Position numbers and translations under genes: made by a program
In this document: positions 1-7,849 of the stretch, piece after piece
Layout of the letters: each line of letters starts with the position of its first letter
How positions within the stretch are numbered: position 1 is the stretch's first letter
The notes under the pieces: model-generated
The model's database searches: none
Seen by the model: only the letters and a program-made list of their open reading frames with translations
What the model was told of the DNA's origin: nothing
Assembly (NCBI RefSeq): GCF_944387245.1
Contig: NZ_CALXEE010000001.1
Coordinates: 1-64,000 of the forward strand
Length of the DNA stretch: 64,000 nucleotides
Source: an uncultured Intestinimonas sp.
GTDB lineage: Bacteria; Bacillota; Clostridia; Oscillospirales; Oscillospiraceae
Direction of reading: 5' to 3'

Positions 1-50
1 GAGCGAGGTTTGGAAACCCTTTTCGGGCTCCAAACCTCGCTCATTTTTAT
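1..50 (+). terminator. Intrinsic terminator, probably bidirectional
   Basis: A perfect 14-bp inverted repeat (positions 1-14 and 29-42) is followed by a short T-run (44-48). On the + strand it would end a gene lying left of the window. Read on the - strand it sits directly downstream of the DUF4230 gene, so it may serve both. Confidence 0.75.
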
Positions 51-86
51 GGCTTCATTTTGCAACGCGCCCTTTTTGCGGCTGGT

Positions 87-707
87 TCAGCAGATGGTCC
101 AGGTGTAGGTGCCACTGCCGGGGAGGAGGGAGACAAAGGTCTCCACCGCGCCGCGGGCCTTTTCAGCGGCGTCCGTGAGCAGACCCTCGTCGATGGCCTT
201 CTGCTCCACCTCCGCCTTCTGGTCCTTGGTAAAGCCGGTGTAGTCCTCGATGGTAATGGGGTTGAAGATGTTGCGGGTCTCGTCAAAGACCTGGAGGCTG
301 TCCTCCGGGATCTCGTGGGAGAGGATCTTACTCTCCGGCAGGGTGATGGTCACGGCCTTCCGGAGCTCGTCCACGTCCACCTCAGCTCCGCTCAGGTCCA
401 CGCCGGCCTTGATGACGCCGTCGTAGGAGACGAGGAAGCTTTTGGTGGTGAAGGGCACCTTCCAGCCGTAAAAGTCCAACTGATTTTCAAATTTCCCCAT
501 GTTGGTGTAGTGGTACTCCACTGATACCAGCTCCTGGACTGACCGGAGCTGTTGGCCCAGCAGGTCGCTGGTGATGGTGGGCTGCTGTTCGCGGCCCCTC
601 CAGAGGGCGCCCAGCCAGAAGGCCAGGAGCAGGAGAAGGACGGCTCCGGCCGCCCAGAAGAGCTTGCGCTTCAAGCGAAAAAAGTTGTGGGTCTTGGTCT
701 CTGCCAC
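87..707 (-). CDS. DUF4230 domain membrane-anchored protein
   Basis: 206 aa. A basic N-terminus (RLKRK) is followed by one membrane segment at about residues 16-37. The rest, about 40-206, is a soluble extracytoplasmic domain that resembles DUF4230 proteins, including a DLSGAEVDVD stretch and a C-terminal helix. Function of the family is not known. The start is GTG at 707 with an AAAGGGGG ribosome site 9 bases upstream. A TTGCAT-N17-TATGAT promoter lies upstream, so it is probably transcribed alone. The family assignment is from recall of sequence pattern, not a search. Confidence 0.75.
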   Translation of the reverse strand: MAETKTHNFFRLKRKLFWAAGAVLLLLLAFWLGALWRGREQQPTITSDLLGQQLRSVQELVSVEYHYTNMGKFENQLDFYGWKVPFTTKSFLVSYDGVIKAGVDLSGAEVDVDELRKAVTITLPESKILSHEIPEDSLQVFDETRNIFNPITIEDYTGFTKDQKAEVEQKAIDEGLLTDAAEKARGAVETFVSLLPGSGTYTWTIC

Positions 708-733
708 AGGGTGGTTCCCCCTTTCTTCCGCAT

Positions 734-762
734 ATCATAGCGGAAAACAGGGAAAAATGCAA
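734..762 (-). promoter_or_regulatory. Sigma-A type promoter for the DUF4230 gene
   Basis: Read on the - strand: TTGCAT, 17-base spacer, TATGAT. It lies 27 bases upstream of the GTG start. Confidence 0.6.
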
Positions 763-782
763 GCCCAACGGGAAAGTTGCCG

Positions 783-828
783 AAAAAGGACGGCAGCCGC
801 CCGGGCCGGTGGGCCGGGGCGGCTGCCG
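783..828 (-). terminator. Intrinsic terminator after the 60-aa gene
   Basis: GC-rich inverted repeat (791-802 with 817-828) followed on the - strand by a five-T run (784-788). Confidence 0.7.
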
Positions 829-831
829 CTG

Positions 832-1014
832 TCAGGGGTGTTCCTGCCGTCCCATCAGCCGGGCGGCGTGGCTGCGCAGGTCGGAAAGGGTGTTGATCTG
901 CTTCATCCTCCCGCTGAGCCGGGACTGAATATCCTCGGGCAGGGCGTGAAGGTAGGCGTCCGCCTCCGGGTCGTGGCGGCACAGGGCGTAGAGATCGGCG
1001 TAATCCCGCTGCAT
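832..1014 (-). CDS. Small hypothetical protein (60 aa)
   Basis: 60 aa, soluble, charged, no membrane segment or signal peptide; rich in helix-forming residues (ARLMGRQEHP at the C-terminus). The start ATG at 1014 has a clear GAGGTGAT ribosome site 6-8 bases upstream and the gene is followed by a strong terminator, which supports it being real. It begins 55 bases downstream of the M20 peptidase gene on the same strand and is probably cotranscribed with it. I do not recognise the family. Confidence 0.6.
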   Translation of the reverse strand: MQRDYADLYALCRHDPEADAYLHALPEDIQSRLSGRMKQINTLSDLRSHAARLMGRQEHP

Positions 1015-1069
1015 GGGGCATCACCTCGCCTCTAGCATTTCCCATTCCGCCGCATCCAACCCAGGAAGA

Positions 1070-2254
1070 TCATCCCTGCCAGGCCAACCCCTCCAGGGCC
1101 GAGCGGGCCAGCAGGGCGGCGTCTACGGCCAAGGCGTCGTCGTCGGTGCGGAATTTGGGACTGTGCCAGCCGGCGTTTTCACGGTCGGGGAAGCCGGAGC
1201 CCAGCCAGTAGAAGAAGTAGGGCACCTCCCGGCCAAACTCGGGAAAATCCTCGGAGCTCATCTCCGGGGCTGTGCCCACAATGTTATCCTCTCCCACGAC
1301 GGCGGCCGCCGCCCGACGAGCCAGGGCGGTCATGGTGGGGGAGTTGGAGAGCAGGGGGGCGGCCTCCTGACAGTCAAAGTCGCAGCCGCAGCCGTAGGCT
1401 GAGGCGATATCACGGGTGAGCCGCTCCACCCGGTTCTGGGCCATCATCCGGGTCTCATGGGAGAAGGCCCGGATGCTCCCCGTCATGGTTAGAAGGTCGG
1501 GGGCAAAGTTCTCTGGAGTCCCGGCGTGGACAGAGCAGACGGCGCACACAAGAGGGTCCTCCGGGGCAGTGTTGCGGCTCACCACCGACTGGATGCTCTG
1601 GATGATGGCCGCCGCCGGTACGATGACGTCCACGCACTTCTGCGGGGTGCCGCCGTGGCCGGTGACCCCGTGGAGGACAATGGTGAAGTTGGCCTTCTCC
1701 GACATGAGGGGCCCCTCCTGAATAGCCACCTTTCCGGTGGGGATCTGGGGCCGGTTGTGGACACCAAAGACACAGGCCGGTTTGCTGGGCAGCTTTTCCC
1801 ACAGCCCGTGGGAGAGCATGGCACGGGCGCCGCCGGTGGTCTCCTCGGCGGGCTGGAAGAGGAAGGCTACGTTCCCGGCCAGCTCCTCCCGCATGGCGGA
1901 GAGGAGACAGGCTGCGCCGTAGAGCCCGGCGGTGTGGAAGTCGTGGCCGCAGGCGTGCATAACGCCGGGCACCTCCGACACCACCTTCCCCTCCTCCGGC
2001 GTCTCCTGGACGATGGCGTCGATGTCGGCCCGGAGGGCCACGGTGGGGCCGGACTTTCCGCCCCGGAGCAGGGCGGCACAGCCGGTCTCCATGCCCAGGT
2101 CGATAAGCTCCAGCCCCAGAGCAGTCAGCTTCTCCTTCAGAAGGGCAGTGGTGCGCACCTCCCTCCAGCTTAATTCCGGGTGGCGGTGGAGGTCGTCTTT
2201 GAGCTGCCTGAGCGCCGGCAGGAATGACTGAGCCTGTTTCAACAAGATATCCAT
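1070..2254 (-). CDS. M20 family amidohydrolase (hippurate/N-acyl amino acid hydrolase type)
   Basis: 394 aa, full length for M20D enzymes, which cleave N-acyl or N-aminoacyl amides with a Mn/Zn centre in the cytoplasm. Visible motifs: HRHPELS near residue 23, the metal-binding CGHDFHTAGL (Cys102, His104), QPAEE (134-138) and GVHNRP (about 164). The dimerisation (lid) domain is in the middle. Substrate cannot be told from sequence; hippurate, N-acetyl-diaminopimelate and indole-acetyl amino acids are all used by relatives. It is transcribed divergently from the MATE gene and the small 60-aa gene follows it. Confidence 0.88.
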   Translation of the reverse strand: MDILLKQAQSFLPALRQLKDDLHRHPELSWREVRTTALLKEKLTALGLELIDLGMETGCAALLRGGKSGPTVALRADIDAIVQETPEEGKVVSEVPGVMHACGHDFHTAGLYGAACLLSAMREELAGNVAFLFQPAEETTGGARAMLSHGLWEKLPSKPACVFGVHNRPQIPTGKVAIQEGPLMSEKANFTIVLHGVTGHGGTPQKCVDVIVPAAAIIQSIQSVVSRNTAPEDPLVCAVCSVHAGTPENFAPDLLTMTGSIRAFSHETRMMAQNRVERLTRDIASAYGCGCDFDCQEAAPLLSNSPTMTALARRAAAAVVGEDNIVGTAPEMSSEDFPEFGREVPYFFYWLGSGFPDRENAGWHSPKFRTDDDALAVDAALLARSALEGLAWQG

Positions 2255-2318
2255 AGTGATCTATCCCTCATTTCACGGTGTTGTGTCGGAAGAAACAACA
2301 ATTCCGAGGCATCACCGG

Positions 2319-2352
2319 TTGTTTTCGGCGGAGATCTGTATTATAATAATAC
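2319..2352 (+). promoter_or_regulatory. Candidate promoter of the MATE gene with overlapping palindrome
   Basis: TTGTTT (2319-2324), 17-base spacer, TATAAT (2342-2347). The -10 lies inside a perfect small palindrome GTATTA-TAA-TAATAC (2338-2352), which could be a repressor site or chance in an AT-rich spot. A second TATAGT doublet is at about 2392-2402 without a good -35. Confidence 0.5.
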
Positions 2353-2436
2353 ATCGTTCACCGAACGGGTTCTGGTGCGGGTACCCGCCTATAGTATAGT
2401 CCCTGTCATTTTAAATCACAAGGAGGAGACGCCGGG

Positions 2437-3807
2437 ATGGCACAACAGCAGAACGATTTTTCCAAAGGAAGCATACCCAAGACCATCCTGACCTTGGCGG
2501 CTCCCATGACACTGGCACAGCTTATCAATGTTCTATACAGCGTGGTGGATCGGATGTACTTGGGGCGTCTGCCCGGCCACTTGGCCCTTACCGGCCTCGG
2601 ACTCACCATGCCCATCATCTCTATCCTCATGGGCTTTGCCAATCTCTGCGGTATGGGCGGTGCCCCTCTGTGCTCCATCTATCGGGGCAAGGGGGAGAAC
2701 GAAGAGGCCGAGTATGTGATGGGCAACTCCTTCACCCTGCTCATTATTTTGGGTGTCCTGGCTACACTGGGCTGCCTGCTGGTGAAGAAACCCATGCTCT
2801 ACCTCTTCGGTGCCAGTGACGCCACCTTCCCCTATGCCGATGCCTACCTCACCATCTATCTCATGGGAACCCTTTTCGTGATGATCAGTTTGGGCCTCAA
2901 TCCCTTCATCAACTCCCAGGGTTTTGCCAAGATCGGCATGATGACGGTGGGCTTGGGTGCCGTTGTGAACATCGTACTGGACCCGGTTTTTATCTTTGTG
3001 CTGGACATGGGGGTCCAGGGCGCGGCCCTGGCCACTATCCTGGCCCAGGGGTGTTCCGCAGTGTGGGTGCTCCGCTTCCTCACCGGAAAGAAGGCCATCC
3101 TGCGTCTGCGCCTGAGCCGGATGTCCCTGACACTTCAGCGGGTGAAAAAGATCCTCTCCCTGGGTCTGGCCGGATTTTTTGTCAACCTCACCAACAGTCT
3201 TGTTCAGGTGGTGTGCAACGCCACCCTTCAGACCTGGGGCGGCGACCTCTATGTGGGCGCTATGACCATCGTTAACTCGATCCGCGAGGTTGTGTGCATG
3301 CCCCTCACTGGTGTGACCAACGGTGCCCAGCCGGTGCTGGGCTTCAACTACGGCGGCGGCCTGTACCGTCGGGTCCGGCAGGGTATCCGCTTCTCCGCCG
3401 CTGTGGTGGTCATCTACTCCATCTTGGCCTGGGCGGTCATCATGGTTTTCCCGGAGCTCCTGATCCGGCTTTTCACTACGGAGGACGAGCTGGTTCGGGT
3501 AGGGGTGCCCGCCCTGCGTACTTATTTCTCGCTCTTTATGTTCATGTCTTTACAGCTGGCGGGGCAATCCATTTTCACCGCTCTGGGGCGGGCCAAAAAT
3601 GCCATCTTTTTCTCCCTCCTCCGCAAGGCCTTCATCAATGCCCCGCTCACTCTGCTGCTGCCCTATGTCTTTGGCACCAACGGCGTATTCATTGCCGAGG
3701 CCGCCTCGCAGTTCCTGGGAGGGCTGGCCTGCTTCACCACCATGTACTTTGTGGTCTACCGGCCTATGGGCCGGCTGGAGGCTGCGGAAACGAGCGCGTC
3801 AACATAA
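2437..3807 (+). CDS. MATE family efflux transporter
   Basis: 456 aa with about 12 hydrophobic segments in two homologous halves, typical of the multidrug and toxic compound extrusion family (Na+- or H+-coupled export of organic cations and drugs). Features include the N-terminal AAPMTLAQLINVLYSVVDRMYLGR segment pattern (TM1, residues about 20-43) and GMGGAPLCSIYRGKG. ATG start with AAGGAGGAG ribosome site (2419-2427). Monocistronic: its own upstream region and a strong palindromic terminator after the stop. Substrate unknown. A second, distinct MATE gene lies at 14.8 kb. Confidence 0.9.
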   Translation: MAQQQNDFSKGSIPKTILTLAAPMTLAQLINVLYSVVDRMYLGRLPGHLALTGLGLTMPIISILMGFANLCGMGGAPLCSIYRGKGENEEAEYVMGNSFTLLIILGVLATLGCLLVKKPMLYLFGASDATFPYADAYLTIYLMGTLFVMISLGLNPFINSQGFAKIGMMTVGLGAVVNIVLDPVFIFVLDMGVQGAALATILAQGCSAVWVLRFLTGKKAILRLRLSRMSLTLQRVKKILSLGLAGFFVNLTNSLVQVVCNATLQTWGGDLYVGAMTIVNSIREVVCMPLTGVTNGAQPVLGFNYGGGLYRRVRQGIRFSAAVVVIYSILAWAVIMVFPELLIRLFTTEDELVRVGVPALRTYFSLFMFMSLQLAGQSIFTALGRAKNAIFFSLLRKAFINAPLTLLLPYVFGTNGVFIAEAASQFLGGLACFTTMYFVVYRPMGRLEAAETSAST

Positions 3808-3810
3808 GAT

Positions 3811-3850
3811 GAAACAAACGGCTGCCCGATACCGGGCAGCCGTTTGTTTC
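3811..3850. terminator. Perfect 18-bp palindromic terminator-like hairpin
   Basis: Arms 3811-3828 and 3833-3850 pair perfectly around a 4-base loop, with A/T-rich outer ends that make it usable on either strand. It lies 4 bases after the MATE stop codon. Confidence 0.75.
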
Positions 3851-3973
3851 ATCTGTGTGCAGACGATGGAGACAGGTATGAGCGGGGCGGCAGGAAAAAG
3901 GTCCTGAATGTCGCTTCTGCCGGGAAAAACTTTCACAGCTGCGCATAGGATAGGAAAAAGAGGGGGGAGGGAC

Positions 3974-4534
3974 ATGGAGCGGCGGTATACGCTGGAGGGC
4001 GGCGGCAGTCTGACCGTGCAGGCGGATGAGCTCCGGGCGGTGCTGACGGCGGAGCGGGCATCGGACAGCCGGGGACTTTACAAGGCCTATCTCCGGGGGC
4101 CTACCGGCCGGGCGCTGCTGGGTACTTTGGCGCCGGAAAACGGACAGCTCCGAATCAGGCGCACCCTGACCCTGGACGCCCTGGAGCGGCAGGGTGCCTG
4201 GCCGCCGGTGGGGGGAGAGCTGGAACTGGCCTTTGCCTTCGGGAGAGAGAAGGCGCCCTCCGGATGGAGCTGGACGGAACCGGAGAAGCTGACATTCGGA
4301 GAAGAGGCCCTCCGGGCCATGGCGGTCCGGCAGGGGCGGGCCCTCTTCCAAACCGTGGACGGGGGATTCCGGCTGGCCTTTCCCTTCTCCTGTGCCCGGC
4401 CCTTTCCTCTGCCGGGGCTTTTTTGCCTGGCCAGACTGGGCATGATAGAGGGGGAACGCCACATCTGCTTTCAGTTTGACCGGAAGGGCTGGCCCATTCT
4501 GCCGGATAGAGGACGGGGATCGGGTGTTTGTTGA
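3974..4534 (+). CDS. Hypothetical protein (186 aa)
   Basis: 186 aa, soluble, Arg/Gly-rich, beta-strand-like. The N-terminal half (RYTLEGGGSLTVQADELRAVL) alternates like a small beta-sandwich domain. No catalytic motif is recognised. The ATG at 3974 is chosen because AGGGGGGAGGGAC precedes it; an in-frame ATG at 3908 lacks a ribosome site. The stop codon TGA overlaps the -35 box of the next promoter. The protein runs in the same direction as mrnC and rqcH but is separated from them by that promoter. Function unknown. Confidence 0.6.
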   Translation: MERRYTLEGGGSLTVQADELRAVLTAERASDSRGLYKAYLRGPTGRALLGTLAPENGQLRIRRTLTLDALERQGAWPPVGGELELAFAFGREKAPSGWSWTEPEKLTFGEEALRAMAVRQGRALFQTVDGGFRLAFPFSCARPFPLPGLFCLARLGMIEGERHICFQFDRKGWPILPDRGRGSGVC

Positions 4535-4559
4535 CCGCCCGGCGGCACTGTGATACACT
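4531..4559 (+). promoter_or_regulatory. Promoter of mrnC-rqcH
   Basis: TTGACC, 17-base spacer, TACACT. The leader that follows (about 4566-4671) holds a 9-bp stem (GCTTCGGAG 4573-4581 with CTCCGAAGC 4601-4609) and a smaller one (4620-4636); no known riboswitch was recognised. Confidence 0.6.
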
Positions 4560-4671
4560 GTAAAAGAATACCGCTTCGGAGCGAGCGGAGACCTGCTGCC
4601 CTCCGAAGCCGGGCGACGAGAGCCGTGGACAGGCTCCGTGCCCATCCTGAACAGATACGGAGAAGAGATAC

Positions 4672-5073
4672 ATGACCGATTATTTCCACTTGCACGCAAC
4701 ACCTGACGAGATCCGGGCCATCAGCAGTCTGGGCCTTGCGCATCTGGGCGACGGCGTCTTTGAGCTGATGGTACGCTCCTGGCTGGTGCTCCGCGGAAAG
4801 GCCACCTCCCGGGGACTCCACAAGGCCACCGTCCACTTTGTGGCGGCGCCCGCCCAGGCGGCCATGGCCAAAAAGCTGGAGGGCGTCCTCACCGAGGAGG
4901 AACAGGACGTGTTCCGCCGGGGCCGGAACACCAGCCCCCACACCATTCCCAAGGCGGCCAGCCGGGAGGAGTACCAGACGGCCACCGCCCTGGAGGCCCT
5001 CTTCGGCTACCTCTACCTCCAGGGGCGGACGGACCGGCTCAACGAGCTGTTTACCCTGATGATGGAGGAGTGA
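4672..5073 (+). CDS. mrnC: Mini-ribonuclease III
   Basis: 133 aa, the length of MrnC, a double-strand-specific RNase III catalytic domain without the dsRNA-binding domain that matures 23S rRNA ends. The diagnostic motif LAHLGDGVFEL (residues 22-32) matches the acidic catalytic motif (usually GDAVYE), and ALEALFGYLYL near residue 105 supplies the second acidic residue. Here it is followed by rqcH 6 bases downstream, an operon of RNA and ribosome maintenance genes. In many Firmicutes mrnC follows cysS; that neighbour is absent here. Confidence 0.92.
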   Translation: MTDYFHLHATPDEIRAISSLGLAHLGDGVFELMVRSWLVLRGKATSRGLHKATVHFVAAPAQAAMAKKLEGVLTEEEQDVFRRGRNTSPHTIPKAASREEYQTATALEALFGYLYLQGRTDRLNELFTLMMEE

Positions 5074-5079
5074 CGCGGC

Positions 5080-6711
5080 ATGGCATTGGATGCGATCTGC
5101 CTGACGGCAGTGCTGGAGGAGCTTAGAAAGGTGCTGGAGGGCGGACGGATCGACAAGGTCTACCAGCCCAGCCGGGACGAGATCGTCCTGGCTGTCCGGG
5201 GCGCGGGAGCGAATGTGAAGCTCCTCCTCTCCGCCAGCCCCAACGGTCCCCGGCTGCACCTGACCAAGGAGGTCCGGGAGAACCCGGCCCAGCCCCCCAT
5301 GTTCTGTATGCTCCTGCGCAAGCACCTCACCGGTGCACGGTTCCTCCGGCTGGAGCAGCCGGAACTGGAGCGCATCGTGCTGCTGCGGCTGGAATCCACC
5401 GACGAGCTGGGGGACAAGGTCGGCCGCACCCTGGTGCTGGAGGCCATGGGCCGCCGGGCCAACCTCGTTCTGCTGGACGGCGAGGACCGGATCATCGACT
5501 GTGTCCGCCGGGTGGAGGGAGATGTGGCCACCGGCCAGCGGGGCATCATGCCCGGCCTTCTCTACCGCCTCCCCGATCCCAGGCCGGGTCTGCCCCCGCT
5601 GCTGGAGCGGGAGCTGGACTTTCGCTCCAACGGCGTGAGCCGAGGGGAGAGTCTGGCGGAGAAGCTGGAGCGCCTCAGGGAGGCGGTAGGCCCGGAGGGT
5701 TATGTGCCCTACGGCCTTGTGCGGGAGGACAAGCTGGTGGACTTCACCTTCCTCCCCATCCTCCAGTACGGGCCCAGTACGGAGCTCCGGCGCTATGAGA
5801 GCTTTTCCAAGCTCCTGGACGACTTTTATGCCAGTCGGGCCACAGCGGAGAAGGTGGGCCAGCGGGGCGCCGACCTCCAGAAGGCGGTGAGCCGGGTCCG
5901 GGACCGGGTGGCCCGGCGTGTGGCCCAGCAGGAGCTGGAGCGGGAGGCCACCAAGGACCGGGAGCGGAAACGGGAGCTGGGGGATATCCTCACCTCCAAC
6001 CTTTACGCTCTCCACAAAGGTATGGGGACGGTGCGCCTCACCGACTACTACGACCCCGAGGGCCGGGAGGTGGACATCTCGCTGGACCCTCTTCTCACCC
6101 CACAGCAGAACGCCGCCAAGTACTATAAGGAGTACAACAAGGCCAAGACGGCCGAGGTGGTGCTGGGGGAGCAGATCGAGAAGGGCAAGCGGGAGCTGGA
6201 GTACCTGGACAGCGTGTTGGAGGCCATCGTCCTGGCCGAGGGCGAGCGGGACCTTGCGGAGATCCGCCAGGAGCTCACGGACACCGGGTACCTCCGCCGG
6301 GGGGCCAAGGCAGCCAAGCGGATGAAGGTGGCGGCCAAGCCCATGGAGTTCCGCTCCACTGCCGGACTGCGTATCTCAGTGGGTAAGAACAATACCCAGA
6401 ATGATCTCCTCACTGCCAAACAGGCGGGGAAGGGGGATCTGTGGCTCCACACCCAGAAGATCCACGGCTCCCACGTGATCCTGTGGACTGAGGGACGGAC
6501 CCCGGATGCCGGGAGCATCGAGGAGGCGGCCAAGCTGGCGGCCTGGTTCTCCCAGGCCCGGGATGGAAAGAAGGTGCCGGTGGATTACACTCCGGTGAAG
6601 TATGTAAAAAAGCCCGCCGGGGCAAAGCCGGGCATGGTGGTCTACACCACCTACCAGACCGCTTACGTGGACCCGGACGGGGAGCTGGCCAAGCGGCTGC
6701 GAGTAAAATAA
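5080..6711 (+). CDS. rqcH: RqcH (Rqc2 homologue, NFACT protein)
   Basis: 543 aa. NFACT family: NFACT-N domain (about 1-180), helix-hairpin-helix and long coiled coil (about 265-400), NFACT-R domain (about 425-510) with GDLWLHTQKIHGSHVIL. RqcH binds obstructed 50S subunits and recruits tRNA-Ala to add C-terminal alanine tails that target stalled chains for ClpXP degradation. Older annotations call it fibronectin-binding protein. At the position of the functionally important Asp-Arg pair, this protein appears to have Glu97-Arg98. The gene starts 6 bases after mrnC; no terminator is evident before the next gene. Confidence 0.92.
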   Translation: MALDAICLTAVLEELRKVLEGGRIDKVYQPSRDEIVLAVRGAGANVKLLLSASPNGPRLHLTKEVRENPAQPPMFCMLLRKHLTGARFLRLEQPELERIVLLRLESTDELGDKVGRTLVLEAMGRRANLVLLDGEDRIIDCVRRVEGDVATGQRGIMPGLLYRLPDPRPGLPPLLERELDFRSNGVSRGESLAEKLERLREAVGPEGYVPYGLVREDKLVDFTFLPILQYGPSTELRRYESFSKLLDDFYASRATAEKVGQRGADLQKAVSRVRDRVARRVAQQELEREATKDRERKRELGDILTSNLYALHKGMGTVRLTDYYDPEGREVDISLDPLLTPQQNAAKYYKEYNKAKTAEVVLGEQIEKGKRELEYLDSVLEAIVLAEGERDLAEIRQELTDTGYLRRGAKAAKRMKVAAKPMEFRSTAGLRISVGKNNTQNDLLTAKQAGKGDLWLHTQKIHGSHVILWTEGRTPDAGSIEEAAKLAAWFSQARDGKKVPVDYTPVKYVKKPAGAKPGMVVYTTYQTAYVDPDGELAKRLRVK

Positions 6712-6741
6712 AAAGGCGGAAAAACGGGAGGCGTATGTGAT

Positions 6742-7065
6742 ATGAAATGGGTCTGTTGGGAGTGCGGCCACGAAAACCACTATCATTTTATCAAAGCTGT
6801 GCAGGACAAGTGCCCTCAGTGCGGCGCACAGCTGAAGATCAGCCAGGCTCCGCTGGCCAGCTCCAGCAACATCGCCGGATTTTTGCTGATGTTCGGCGGT
6901 GTGTTCTGGGGCTATGACAATCTGGTGGACAAGTATATGAGCTTTACCACCTTCGGCATCCTTGCGGTGCTCTTTGCCTTTGTGGTGGGGGTCCTCATGG
7001 TGCTGCTGGGGCTGTCTCTCTATAACCGGGCGGCCAGGGACCACAGGGAGGGGGAGCGGCTCTGA
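6742..7065 (+). CDS. Zinc-ribbon small membrane protein
   Basis: 107 aa. The N-terminus has two CxxC pairs (CWEC at 5-8, CPQC at 24-27), which would form a zinc ribbon. Two hydrophobic segments follow (about 43-60 and 70-92), then a charged tail. The stop overlaps the start of the response regulator by one base (TGATG), so it is translationally coupled to the signalling operon. No family name is recognised. It may be an accessory of the downstream two-component/ABC module or an unrelated gene in the same transcript. Confidence 0.75.
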   Translation: MKWVCWECGHENHYHFIKAVQDKCPQCGAQLKISQAPLASSSNIAGFLLMFGGVFWGYDNLVDKYMSFTTFGILAVLFAFVVGVLMVLLGLSLYNRAARDHREGERL

Positions 7066-7754
7066 TGGAGACCTGCCACATCCTGGTGGTAGAGGACGAC
7101 CAGGACATCAACCGGCTCCTGTGCCGCATCCTCGCCGACGGCGGCTATGACGTCCGCCCGGCCTTTTCCGGCAGCGAGGCGGTGCTGTGGGCGGAACAGT
7201 ATGACTACGACCTGGTGCTGCTGGACCTGATGCTGCCGGGGATCACCGGTGAGGAGTTCATCGCCCGGATGCGGAAGAAGCGCACCATGCCTATTATCGT
7301 TCTCTCGGCCAAAGCTGGACTGGAGGACCGGGTGAACGTGCTGCGGCTGGGTGCCGACGACTTCATTCCCAAGCCCTTTGACAACGCCGAGGTCCTGGCT
7401 CGGGTGGAGGCACAGCTCCGCCGGTACAAGCAGTTCTCCGCGCCCGGAGGCGGCCAGGTGCTGCGCTGCGGGGACCTGGAGCTGGACCGGGAGGCCATCC
7501 GGGTCACCGCCGGAGGGAGAGAGGTGGCCCTCACCGCCCGGGAGTTCGAGATCCTCACCCTTCTCATGTCCCATCCCAGGAAGGTCTTTACCCGGGAGCA
7601 GCTCTATGAGAGCGCCTGGGGCGGGGAATACATGGGGGATGACAACACCGTAAACGTACATATCTCCAACCTGCGCTCCAAGCTCTCCAAGGTGTCGGAC
7701 CGGGAGTATATCAAGACGGTGTGGGGCATCGGCTTCAAGATGAACGCGGAGTGA
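7065..7754 (+). CDS. OmpR/PhoB-family response regulator
   Basis: 229 aa. Receiver domain (about 4-118) with the acidic pocket ED at 10-11, phosphoacceptor Asp54 (LLDLMLPG) and the conserved Lys in IPKPFD (about 103). A winged-helix DNA-binding domain follows (about 130-226; TAREFEIL, VNVHISNLRSKL). The gene precedes an ABC transporter of lantibiotic-immunity type; the cognate kinase is at the far end (10340-11221). The most likely target is the transporter operon, whose promoter lacks a normal -35 box, consistent with activation. Confidence 0.92.
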   Translation: METCHILVVEDDQDINRLLCRILADGGYDVRPAFSGSEAVLWAEQYDYDLVLLDLMLPGITGEEFIARMRKKRTMPIIVLSAKAGLEDRVNVLRLGADDFIPKPFDNAEVLARVEAQLRRYKQFSAPGGGQVLRCGDLELDREAIRVTAGGREVALTAREFEILTLLMSHPRKVFTREQLYESAWGGEYMGDDNTVNVHISNLRSKLSKVSDREYIKTVWGIGFKMNAE

Positions 7755-7780
7755 GAATGGATTTAATCTTTTCTTCACCT

Positions 7781-7816
7781 TTGCTTTATGCGGGCTTGCT
7801 GCCTTTCCGCTATGAT
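7781..7816 (+). promoter_or_regulatory. Candidate activator-dependent promoter of the ABC-kinase operon
   Basis: A good -10 (TATGAT, 7811-7816) stands without a recognisable -35. TTGCT occurs twice at 15-base spacing upstream (7781-7785 and 7796-7800), a layout that could bind an OmpR-type dimer. This is an inference from position between regulator and transporter. Confidence 0.35.
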
Positions 7817-7849
7817 GAAACCAAGATCAAAAGGAAAGGCTGATGCCAG

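Noticed and set aside
3908..3973. Upstream start for the 186-aa hypothetical
   Set aside because: ATG 3908 lacks a ribosome site while 3974 has a strong one.
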